Source of the DNA: Oscillospiraceae bacterium
GTDB lineage: Bacteria; Bacillota_A; Clostridia; Oscillospirales; CAG-272
Assembly (NCBI GenBank): GCA_015063445.1
Contig: SVUD01000046.1
Coordinates: 1-12,354, forward strand
DNA: 12,354 bases
Direction of reading: 5' to 3'
Shown here: positions 1 to 7,667 of the stretch, one piece after another
Position numbering within the stretch: the stretch's first letter is position 1
Layout: every line of letters begins with the position of its first letter
Made by a program: the position numbers and the translations under genes
Notes under the pieces: model-generated
Seen by the model: the letters and a program-made list of their open reading frames with translations, nothing else
Database searches by the model: none
What the model was told of the DNA's origin: nothing

Positions 1-1074
1 GAGCGCATCTCTGATCTTCTGCATCAAATCATTATAGAAATAAAGATTATGAAGAACGGCAAGGCGCATACCGAGAGCCTCTTTAGCCTTGAAGAGATGA
101 CGTATATAGGAACGTGAATAATGCTTGCACGCAGGACAGCTGCATTTATCGGAAATAGGTCTTTCATCGGCGAAATACTGCTCGTTCATTATATTCATTT
201 TTCCGTCCCACGTAAAGAGATTGCCATGCCTTGCGTTTCTCGACGGCATTACGCAATCAAAGAAATCAACACCGCGATACACTGCCTCAACTATATTCTG
301 AGGCGTACCTACTCCCATAAGATATCTCGGCTTGTCCGTTGGCATATAAGGCTCTACCGTTTCAATGATCTCATACATCGTATCAGCATCCTCACCTACC
401 GCAAGACCGCCTATTGCATAGCCATCGCATTCAATTTCAGCGATCGCCTGCATATTTCTTATTCTCAGGTCCTTATACGTGCCTCCTTGATTTATACCGA
501 AGAGCATTTGATTTTTGTTCACGGTATTCTCAAGCGAGTTAAGTCTGTCAAGCTCTGCCCTGCATCTTCTGAGCCATCTTACCGTTCTTTCCTCAGATGC
601 CTTCACATACTGATACGGAGCGGGATTTTCAATACATTCGTCAAACGCCATGGCTATCGTGGAACCAAGGTGAGACTGTATTCTCATAGACTCCTCCGGT
701 CCCATAAATATCTTTTTTCCGTCAACGTGCGAATTGAACTGTACGCCCTGCTCGGTTATCTTTCTGAGCTTGGCAAGTGAGAACACCTGAAAACCTCCCG
801 AGTCGGTAAGGATAGGTCTGTCCCAATTAAAGAACTTGTGAAGTCCGCCCATTCTGTATATAAGATCGTCGGTAGGACGTACGTGAAGATGATAAGTGTT
901 TGAAAGCTCAACCTGACAGTTGACGTCCTTTAAATCCATCGTGGAAATTCCGCCCTTGATAGCCGCAGAAGTTCCTACGTTCATAAAAACGGGGGTTTGT
1001 ATTGTTCCGTGCACAGTTTCAAACGTTGCGCGTCTTGCCTTCCCTTCCGTTCTTAAAAGTGTAAATTTTCCCAT
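1..1074 (-). CDS. tgt: Queuine/preQ1 tRNA-guanine transglycosylase, 3' end cut off by window edge
   Basis: Tgt swaps guanine 34 in the anticodon of GUN tRNAs (Asp, Asn, His, Tyr) for a queuosine precursor, preQ1 in most bacteria. My reading of the minus strand gives 358 codons with no stop before the window edge. The family is usually about 375-380 residues, so roughly 20 C-terminal residues are missing. Visible signatures are LTDSGGFQVF with the active-site Asp at residue 91, FDCVMPSRNARHG with the likely nucleophile Asp273, and the zinc site C311-x-C313-x2-C316-x25-H342. The start ATG at 1074 follows TAAGGAG with a 5-nt spacer. It begins 9 nt after the mutL stop, so it is the last visible gene of the dxs-to-tgt run and is probably translationally coupled to mutL. 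The family assignment is secure. Queuine versus preQ1 as substrate cannot be decided here. Confidence 0.96.
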   Translation of the reverse strand, partial: MGKFTLLRTEGKARRATFETVHGTIQTPVFMNVGTSAAIKGGISTMDLKDVNCQVELSNTYHLHVRPTDDLIYRMGGLHKFFNWDRPILTDSGGFQVFSLAKLRKITEQGVQFNSHVDGKKIFMGPEESMRIQSHLGSTIAMAFDECIENPAPYQYVKASEERTVRWLRRCRAELDRLNSLENTVNKNQMLFGINQGGTYKDLRIRNMQAIAEIECDGYAIGGLAVGEDADTMYEIIETVEPYMPTDKPRYLMGVGTPQNIVEAVYRGVDFFDCVMPSRNARHGNLFTWDGKMNIMNEQYFADERPISDKCSCPACKHYSRSYIRHLFKAKEALGMRLAVLHNLYFYNDLMQKIRDAL

Positions 1075-1079
1075 TTTTG

Positions 1080-1086
1080 CTCCTTA
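1080..1086 (-). promoter_or_regulatory. tgt ribosome binding site overlapping the mutL stop codon
   Basis: Read on the minus strand this is TAAGGAG. Its first three bases are the TAA stop of mutL, and the rest is the Shine-Dalgarno core for tgt, 5 nt before the tgt ATG. This layout favours re-initiation by ribosomes that finish mutL, so the two genes are probably translated in step. The overlap is seen directly; the coupling is inferred. Confidence 0.8.
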
Positions 1087-3117
1087 TTTTATACGGTCGA
1101 ACTGTCTGTCAAGTTCGCTCTTTTTTAACTTATATGCGATTGGTCTGCCGTGAGGACATACCGTTATATCCGGTAGCGAAAGAACCTTTTTAATAAGCCA
1201 ATCGATCACCGCGCGATCATATACCCTTCCACCCTTAATAGCAGCCTTGCACGCTATCGTATGAAGAGCTTTTTCGCGTCTTAGATCCTCGGTGTTTTCA
1301 GGTGTACCCGATCCTGTTATTATTCCGTCGAGCATTTCAACAAACAGTCCCTCTGCATCCTTAATAGCGACAGACGTCGGGATTGCCGTGATATCCGCAG
1401 AGCTGTCGTTGATTGAAAATTCGAATCCGAGATTTTTAAAATCTCCCTCGTATTCGGAGAGTGATGAAAGCTCATCAGGTGTTAAAATAACCGTTACCGG
1501 CAACATGAGAGTCTGTGAGGATACAAAACCATCGCGTTTTCTGCCTCGATTTAAATCCTCAAAAATAATTCTTTCGTGCGCTGCGTGTTTATCTATTATT
1601 AACAAAGCGCCTTCATATTCAATTATGACGTAGCAGTCAAACGCCTCGCCAACGTACTTATAAAGTATCGAATTTTCTTCTGCTGTAAGCGATAGCGTGT
1701 TTTCATTTTCCACACTTTCCGACTGCTTTGGCACTGCTGCCGTGTACTTTGCAAGAAGATCTACCGATTCCCTTGGAGAAAGCTCACCGTATGATGCGGA
1801 GTAAGTTTTCCGAGCTGATTCCGTACCGTATGACGTGCGCTTTTCTACCGTTTCACCGTAAGACCTTTCTTTTGGTATACTGTTGACATAAGACGCTCGC
1901 TCCACGTCGTAAATTTTTGCGCGTGAATCATCCGGGGTATGTAAGCTTTGAGTCGGAGAATATTTTCCTTCAGATTTGTAAGCAGCCGCGATAAGAGAAT
2001 CAACTCTTTTTTCTGCTACGCCGGACATCGTTATCTGCTCACCCTTAGTGTCCTGTCCTATCGGCACAAAAGCGTTTGCGGGATTGTAGTCGCCACGTTT
2101 TGCTCCAAGCGACATCTCCGGACGGTATTCGCTTTGCTCAAGCGCATTTTTTACGGTATAGTAAACAGCCTCAAATATTTTTCTCTCGTCAGAGAATTTA
2201 ACCTCGAGCTTTGCGGGATGAACGTTGACGTCAACAAAACCGGGATTCATCTCAATAAACAGCACACAAGCAGGAAAATGCTCAGTCGCAATATAAGAGG
2301 TAAATGCTTTTTCGATAGCTGCCTGTGCGGTTAGGCTCTTAACGTATCTGCCGTTGATAAAAACGTTTTCAAGGTTCCTGTTTTTCCTCACGTTATCACT
2401 TCTGCCTATATATCCCGAAACCTTAATTCCGTCCGATATTCCCTCTGCCTTGATAAGCTTACCGGCAAATTCTCTTCCGTATATCGATCTTATGGTATTA
2501 ATGAGAACCGAATCGCCGGGAGTTTTAAATCTTTCTTCGCCATCAATAAGAAGCTGAATTGATATATCGGGGCGGGAAAGAGCTATTTTTTCTACCAAAG
2601 CTGCAACGTTCATCGCCTCTGTGGAGTCTTTTTTCAAGAATTTTCTTCTTGCGGGTACGTTGAAAAACAGATTTTCAACAACTACAGTAGTACCGTCGGA
2701 AGCCCCCACCTCGCTTATATCAATTACAGTTCCTCCCTCGGAGGAGAGCATATATCCGGTATCGGCTTCCTTTGTTTTTGTTATTATAGTGACCTCAGAT
2801 ACAGAGCTTATTGCGGCAAGAGCCTCGCCTCTGAATCCGAGCGTCATTATGCTGTTAAGGTCGTCTTTTTCTTTTATTTTACTCGTTGCGTGGCGCTTCA
2901 AGGATACGGGAAGATCCTCTTTATCTATACCGCATCCGTTATCCGTAACTCTTATCAAAGCTACGCCGCCTCGCTTTATCTCGGCTGTTATCTCGGTTGC
3001 ACCTGCATCTATTGAGTTTTCCATAAGCTCCTTAAGCACCGACGACGGGCGCTCTACAACCTCGCCGGCGGCAATAAGATTGGCAATCTCAAAGCTTAAA
3101 ACGTTAATCTTTCCCAT
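1084..3117 (-). CDS. mutL: DNA mismatch repair protein MutL (endonuclease type)
   Basis: MutL links mismatch recognition by MutS to strand incision and excision. The 677-residue protein has the N-terminal GHKL ATPase motifs: KELMENSIDAGA with the presumed catalytic Glu30 and Mg-binding Asn34, DNGCGI at 59-64, RHATSKI and GFRGEAL at 94-100. A low-complexity linker covers about 335-475. The C-terminal domain carries the metal-endonuclease motifs: D509-K-H-A-x2-E515-x4-E520, ACK at 622-624 and CPHGRP at 654-659. This is the nicking MutL of bacteria without MutH. The usual Gln of DQHA is Lys here, but the acidic and His residues are kept. QTLMLP at 535-540 resembles the sliding-clamp motif of Bacillus MutL. 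The ATG at 3117 has AAGGAG 5 nt upstream. It lies 63 nt downstream of mutS. Confidence 0.97.
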   Translation of the reverse strand: MGKINVLSFEIANLIAAGEVVERPSSVLKELMENSIDAGATEITAEIKRGGVALIRVTDNGCGIDKEDLPVSLKRHATSKIKEKDDLNSIMTLGFRGEALAAISSVSEVTIITKTKEADTGYMLSSEGGTVIDISEVGASDGTTVVVENLFFNVPARRKFLKKDSTEAMNVAALVEKIALSRPDISIQLLIDGEERFKTPGDSVLINTIRSIYGREFAGKLIKAEGISDGIKVSGYIGRSDNVRKNRNLENVFINGRYVKSLTAQAAIEKAFTSYIATEHFPACVLFIEMNPGFVDVNVHPAKLEVKFSDERKIFEAVYYTVKNALEQSEYRPEMSLGAKRGDYNPANAFVPIGQDTKGEQITMSGVAEKRVDSLIAAAYKSEGKYSPTQSLHTPDDSRAKIYDVERASYVNSIPKERSYGETVEKRTSYGTESARKTYSASYGELSPRESVDLLAKYTAAVPKQSESVENENTLSLTAEENSILYKYVGEAFDCYVIIEYEGALLIIDKHAAHERIIFEDLNRGRKRDGFVSSQTLMLPVTVILTPDELSSLSEYEGDFKNLGFEFSINDSSADITAIPTSVAIKDAEGLFVEMLDGIITGSGTPENTEDLRREKALHTIACKAAIKGGRVYDRAVIDWLIKKVLSLPDITVCPHGRPIAYKLKKSELDRQFDRIK
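1786..1917 (-). repeat. Imperfect 30-bp tandem repeat in the mutL linker
   Basis: Residues 401-444 of MutL repeat with a 10-residue period. Blocks end in ASY (410), RSY (420) and TSY (430), followed by a shifted SYG at 442-444. Charged residues (Glu, Lys, Arg) fill the blocks. At DNA level the plus strand shows recurring accgta(t/a)gac-like units about 30 bp apart. The repeat lies wholly in the disordered linker between the ATPase and endonuclease domains, where length changes are tolerated. Confidence 0.5.
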
Positions 3118-3180
3118 ATTTTCTCCTTGTTAACAAATTCATGAACGAATACTCAATGATATATATTTGCTCAAGCTTTG

Positions 3181-5805
3181 TCATTCCGACAGAATTTTCT
3201 TAAGCTCAAACAAAAGATTCATCGCCTCAATAGGCGTCATTGTGTTTATGTCGCAGGCTCTTATTCTATCCGCAGCCTCGGAGTCCTTTGATGCCGCAAT
3301 TCCCGAAAGCAGGTCGAAAGCGCTGTTATCCACAGCCTTTTCCTTTTGCTTGTAGGTCTTTTCTCCGTTTTCTATACCGGCAAGAATTTCCTTTGCGCGT
3401 TTTACCACCTCGTTCGGTACGCCCGCAAGCTTGGCAACCTCTATACCGTAAGAGTCGTCAGTACCGCCTCTTACTATTTTCCTTAAGAACGTAACACTGT
3501 CACCGCGTTTTTTTGCCGCAACGTTATAATTGACAATGCCCGGGAACTCATCTTCCATTGAAATAAGCTCGTGATAATGGGTCGCAAACAGCGTTTTTGC
3601 TCCTATTTTCTTCGAATGCGTATATTCAACGACGGCTCTTGCTATAGACATACCGTCGTATGTGCTTGTTCCTCTTCCTACCTCATCATAGATGATAAGC
3701 GAACGTTTCGTAGCGTTTTTGAGAATAAGAGCAACCTCGTTCATTTCAAGCATAAACGTGGACTGTCCCGAAGCAAGATCGTCCGATGCGCCAACTCTCG
3801 TAAATACCTTATCAATTATACCGATTCGAGCTTCCTTGGCGGGCACGAACGAGCCTATTTGCGCCATTATTGTAATTATCGCAACCTGACGCATATACGT
3901 TGATTTACCTGCCATGTTAGGACCTGTAATTATCATAACTCTGTCAGTTTCGGTATTGAGAACTGTATCGTTAGGAACAAAATAACTATCGGTTACGAAC
4001 TTTTCGACAACGGGGTGACGACCGTCCTTTATAACTATATCAGTACCGAGATCGACCTCGGGACATACGTATCCATTTTTTCCGGCAACCTCTGCGAGAG
4101 AACGGTAAACGTCAAGCTCCGCTATAAGCAAGGCGCTGTTACGTATACGGTCTGCGCTCATAGCTACAGTTTCACGTATCTTGGTAAACAAATCAAACTC
4201 GAGCGCAACTATCTTCTCCTCTGCGCCAAGAATGGTAGCCTCCATTTCCTTAAGCTCTTGAGTTATATATCTCTCGCAGTTCGTAAGCGTTTGCTTTCTT
4301 ATGTATCTTTCGGGTACATCGGCAATAGAAGCTTTGGAAACCTCTATATAGTATCCAAATACCTTGTTATAAGCAACCTTGAGATTCTTGATGCCGGTAA
4401 GCTCCTTCTCTCTTTGCTCGATATCACGCATAATATCCGTTCCGTTATCTCTGATAGAACGGTAATAGTCGATATCTCTGTCAAAGCCGGGTTTAATCAT
4501 TCCGCCTTCCCTTACGGTGAACGGAGGCGTTTCGACGATAGCGTCTCCAAGCAATCCCGCAATGTCGTCAAGAGTATCAAGATTTTTCTCAAACTCTGAC
4601 AAAAACAGACTCTTGAAGCCGCTTAAAGCTTCTTTTATTTCCGGTAAAACGGCAATACTCTGGTAAATAGCCCTTAAATCCTTTGCGTTGGCGGAGCCGT
4701 AAACTGCCTTTGCGGTGAGTCTCTCTATATCCAAAACTCCCGAAAGCATATCCGCTATATCCTCGGCGACAAGTCTGTTTTTCACAAGCTCCTTAACGGC
4801 ATTCTGTCGCATAATAATAGACGACTGGTTGATCAGAGGCTTTATTACCCAAGAACGCAAAAGTCTTGCTCCCATAGCGGTTTTAGTCTTATCAAGAACC
4901 CAAAGAAGAGAGCCTCTCTTTTCTTTGTTTCGCATAGACTCGGTAAGCTCGAGATTCCGTCTCGTATTCATATCTATTTCAAGATATTTGCCCTTGGTAT
5001 ATACGTTTATTTCCTTGACGAAAGCAACCTCGCTCATCTGAGTTTCCTTGATATAACCCAAAATAGAGCCTACGGACATTACCATTTCCGGTGAAGTAAG
5101 CTTGTCGTACTCATCGTAAAATACTCGCTTGACGGCTTCCTTCGCCTTATCGTAATCAAAAAGACGCTTTACACCCGTTTGTATCAACGCGTCAAGCTTG
5201 TCCTTGATGAAATTGAATACAGACGCGCATTCCGCCTCGGGAATATTGATAATTACCTCCGAGGGTTGATAAGACGTCAGCTCGTTATAAAGAGTCGGCA
5301 ATTCTCCGCCGTCAATTTCCGTCGCGAATATCTCACCGGTGGAAACGTCAACGAAGGAAACCGAAATTTTACCGTTTCCAAAGCATAAAGAAGCAAGGAA
5401 ATTGTTTTTCGTTTCATTGAGAAGTGCGTTATCGGTGATAGTACCCGGGGTTACGACTCTCGTAACATCTCTTTTTACAAGCCCTGTTGCGCTTTTAGGA
5501 TCCTCGACCTGCTCGCATATGGCAACCTTATAGCCTTTATCTACAAGACGTCCTACGTAAACATCGGATTTGTGGAAAGGAACTCCGCACATTGCGGCTC
5601 TTTTTCCGTCACCGCAATCTCTGGCGGTCAAGGTAAGCTCAAGCTCCTTTGAAGCAATGAGAGCGTCCTCGAAAAAGCATTCGTAAAAGTCGCCGAGTCT
5701 ATACATCACTATATAGTCGGAATAATCCTCTTTCACCTCGAGATATTGCTTCATCATTGGCGTAACGGTTTCAAGCTCGCTTCTGTTATTTAAAATTTCT
5801 GCCAT
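3181..5805 (-). CDS. mutS: DNA mismatch repair protein MutS
   Basis: MutS finds base mismatches and small loops and then, with ATP bound, recruits MutL. The protein has 874 residues, a normal length for MutS1. The mismatch-reading Phe-x-Glu is in GDFYE (Phe40, Glu42). The connector, lever and clamp regions follow. The ATPase domain has Walker A GPNMAGKS at 628-635, the signature GASDDLASGQSTF at 672-684, Walker B LIIYDE with Asp707-Glu708, and FATHYHEL in the switch region. The C terminus, TPIEAMNLLFELKKIL, is the usual helix-turn-helix dimer tail. The ATG at 5805 is preceded by GAGG about 8 nt upstream. A second ATG at 5812 is out of frame. Order downstream of the YlbF-family gene and upstream of mutL matches Bacillus and Clostridia. 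All key residues are present. Confidence 0.98.
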   Translation of the reverse strand: MAEILNNRSELETVTPMMKQYLEVKEDYSDYIVMYRLGDFYECFFEDALIASKELELTLTARDCGDGKRAAMCGVPFHKSDVYVGRLVDKGYKVAICEQVEDPKSATGLVKRDVTRVVTPGTITDNALLNETKNNFLASLCFGNGKISVSFVDVSTGEIFATEIDGGELPTLYNELTSYQPSEVIINIPEAECASVFNFIKDKLDALIQTGVKRLFDYDKAKEAVKRVFYDEYDKLTSPEMVMSVGSILGYIKETQMSEVAFVKEINVYTKGKYLEIDMNTRRNLELTESMRNKEKRGSLLWVLDKTKTAMGARLLRSWVIKPLINQSSIIMRQNAVKELVKNRLVAEDIADMLSGVLDIERLTAKAVYGSANAKDLRAIYQSIAVLPEIKEALSGFKSLFLSEFEKNLDTLDDIAGLLGDAIVETPPFTVREGGMIKPGFDRDIDYYRSIRDNGTDIMRDIEQREKELTGIKNLKVAYNKVFGYYIEVSKASIADVPERYIRKQTLTNCERYITQELKEMEATILGAEEKIVALEFDLFTKIRETVAMSADRIRNSALLIAELDVYRSLAEVAGKNGYVCPEVDLGTDIVIKDGRHPVVEKFVTDSYFVPNDTVLNTETDRVMIITGPNMAGKSTYMRQVAIITIMAQIGSFVPAKEARIGIIDKVFTRVGASDDLASGQSTFMLEMNEVALILKNATKRSLIIYDEVGRGTSTYDGMSIARAVVEYTHSKKIGAKTLFATHYHELISMEDEFPGIVNYNVAAKKRGDSVTFLRKIVRGGTDDSYGIEVAKLAGVPNEVVKRAKEILAGIENGEKTYKQKEKAVDNSAFDLLSGIAASKDSEAADRIRACDINTMTPIEAMNLLFELKKILSE

Positions 5806-5837
5806 TTGGCATACCTCGCTTTAAAAAGTAAGAATTC

Positions 5838-6239
5838 TTAGTTGCTTGAGCATCCTTTACAGGTTGAGCAGTCGTGCGTACAGCTTGAAGGGCGCTCGCC
5901 TGTAATACAGAATTTTATCTCGGCGTTTACCTCTGCCATAAGGTCGTTCATGGCTTTCTGCGCGTTTGCGAAGGCAACATACTTATCGTTAGCGCATATC
6001 TCTTTGGTAAGCTCCTCTATTCTTGCGCGAAGGTCTGCAATTGCTCTTTCATCCATTTTGTCGGATTCCTTTGAAAACTCCTCGCCGAGAAGCTTTCTTT
6101 CGGTTTCATACTCACTGAGTTTTCCCTGAAGCTCGGCATCTCTTTCGTATTCGTTTTTTGCAGCCTCAAGATTCTTGATCTCGTTGCTCTTTGCGATCTC
6201 TTCTCCGAGAGCGTGTGCTAATTCAATAATTCTTGTCAT
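5838..6239 (-). CDS. YlbF/YmcA-family protein with C-terminal cysteine cluster
   Basis: A 133-residue, largely helical and charged protein that I assign to the YlbF/YmcA (Ric) family. The basis is its helical N-terminal region (LAHALGEEIAKSNEIKNLE), its length, and its place between miaB and mutS, where B. subtilis carries ymcA. In B. subtilis, YmcA, YlbF and YaaT form a complex that binds iron-sulfur clusters, works with RNase Y in mRNA maturation, and is needed for competence, biofilm and sporulation. Here the tail ends in C111-x8-C120-x3-C124-x2-C127-x2-C130, a plausible Fe-S or zinc ligand set. The ATG at 6239 follows AGAGG and lies 18 nt after the miaB stop; mutS starts 32 nt beyond its end. 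Whether it is the YmcA or YlbF paralogue cannot be settled from similarity alone, and synteny favours YmcA. Confidence 0.85.
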   Translation of the reverse strand: MTRIIELAHALGEEIAKSNEIKNLEAAKNEYERDAELQGKLSEYETERKLLGEEFSKESDKMDERAIADLRARIEELTKEICANDKYVAFANAQKAMNDLMAEVNAEIKFCITGERPSSCTHDCSTCKGCSSN

Positions 6240-6257
6240 TTTTATATACCTCTTTTA

Positions 6258-7637
6258 TTAAATTTCTTTAGCATACAGGTCAAAAGCGCCTGCTTTTTCA
6301 ATTTTTACGTTTATAAATTCACCTATTCGGTTGGTTTTTGACTTAAAATGCACGAGCTTATTACTACCCGTTCTTGCGGTATAAACATCCTCGTTACCTT
6401 TTTTTGAAAGCGATTCAACGAGAACTCTTACCGTTTTTCCAACGTATTCGGCATTTCTTTCATAAGATATTTTATCTTGAACGGCAAGAAGCCTTTTCAT
6501 ACGCTCGCTCTTTACGTCATCAGGAACGGTGTTTTCCATTTTTTCCGCCTTTGTTCCGACACGCTTTGAAAACAAAAAGCTGTAGACCATATCAAATCTT
6601 ACCGATTCAAGTATATCCATAGTATCATTGAAATCGGAATCACTCTCACCAGGGAAACCGATAATAACGTCAGTGGATAGCGCCATACCCGGAATCTCAA
6701 GAAGTTTATTCGCTACTTCAAGATAGCGTTTTCTGTCATAAGTTCTGTTCATTTCCTTCAGTATCGCATCACTTCCGGATTGAAGCGGAAGGTGAAAATA
6801 CGGAGCTATTTTCCCATTGTACTTCTTCATAACCGCTATCAGCTCATCCGACGCATCCTTTGGATGACTCGTCATAAAACGAATTATGAAATCGCCCTCT
6901 ATCTCTGCAATATTGCCTAAAAGCTCCGCAAAGCTCATATCCGCTTTGTAAGAATTTACGTTCTGACCGAGAAGCGTTATTTCCCTGATGCCGTCTCTTA
7001 TCAAAGACCTACACTCTTCAATAATTGAGCTTGAAGCTCTGCTTCGTTCTCTGCCCCTGACATAAGGGACTATACAGTAAGAGCAGAAATTGTTGCATCC
7101 ATACATAATTGATACCCATGCCTTGTATTTTCCACTTCTTACAACGGGAAGTCCCTCGACGACATCGCCGGAGTCCTCGCCTATGACAAACGCTCTTTTT
7201 CCGTCCTCTAACGATTTAAGAACCGCCTCCGGAAGCTTATGAAGCATGTTGGGCTCAATCGTGAAGCTTATATAGTGGAAATCGGTCTTTAGCTTAGCGA
7301 CCACTGTAGGCTCTGCTGCCATACAACCGATAAGTCCCACTATAAGTCCGGAATTTTTACGTTTTACAGCTCTGAAATTCCCGAGGAATGACAACGCCTT
7401 CATTTCCGCATGCTCACGTATAGCGCAAGTGTTCACTACTATTATATCCGCATTTTCATAATCATCCGTAAGAAAGTATCCCATATCAACGAGCATACCT
7501 CTTACCCTTTCACTGTCAGCCTCATTTTGCTGACAACCGAAGGTAATTACATGCGCTTTAAGATTCAAATACTTTACTCTCTCCCTCACAAGCGCAGAAA
7601 AAGAGGGGTAGCTTGTATTATCTACGTCAAATATCAT
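6258..7637 (-). CDS. miaB: tRNA-2-methylthio-N6-dimethylallyladenosine synthase MiaB
   Basis: A radical-SAM methylthiotransferase that adds a methylthio group to i6A37 next to the tRNA anticodon. Numbered from the ATG at 7637 (459 residues), the auxiliary-cluster cysteines are C35 (FGCQQN), C71 (NTCAIREHA) and C105 (GCMA). The radical-SAM cluster is C181-x3-C185-x2-C188 in YGCNNFCSYC, followed by PYVRGRERSR. The last 65 or so residues fit a TRAM RNA-binding domain. FGCQQN, NTCAIREHAE and the gene context point to MiaB rather than RimO or MtaB. The frame is open to a TTG at 7667 that directly abuts the dxs stop, but no ribosome site precedes it. The ATG at 7637 has AAAGAG 6 nt upstream, so I prefer it. 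The gene is the second in the operon after dxs, which feeds the pathway making the prenyl group it acts beside. Confidence 0.93.
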   Translation of the reverse strand: MIFDVDNTSYPSFSALVRERVKYLNLKAHVITFGCQQNEADSERVRGMLVDMGYFLTDDYENADIIVVNTCAIREHAEMKALSFLGNFRAVKRKNSGLIVGLIGCMAAEPTVVAKLKTDFHYISFTIEPNMLHKLPEAVLKSLEDGKRAFVIGEDSGDVVEGLPVVRSGKYKAWVSIMYGCNNFCSYCIVPYVRGRERSRASSSIIEECRSLIRDGIREITLLGQNVNSYKADMSFAELLGNIAEIEGDFIIRFMTSHPKDASDELIAVMKKYNGKIAPYFHLPLQSGSDAILKEMNRTYDRKRYLEVANKLLEIPGMALSTDVIIGFPGESDSDFNDTMDILESVRFDMVYSFLFSKRVGTKAEKMENTVPDDVKSERMKRLLAVQDKISYERNAEYVGKTVRVLVESLSKKGNEDVYTARTGSNKLVHFKSKTNRIGEFINVKIEKAGAFDLYAKEI

Positions 7638-7667
7638 CTTATACTCTTTGTTGTGCCGATGACACAA

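Noticed and set aside
121..780. Long plus-strand open frame opposite tgt, and similar ones opposite mutL and mutS (for example 4015-4599)
   Set aside because: They lie wholly antisense to well-recognised genes, have no family resemblance or ribosome sites, and are explained by codon bias in the true genes.
3127..3136. Perfect 10-bp palindrome ttgttaacaa between mutS and mutL
   Set aside because: It is too short and A/T-rich to be significant and overlaps the mutL ribosome site. The 63-nt gap also has no convincing promoter: the best -10 candidate matches poorly.
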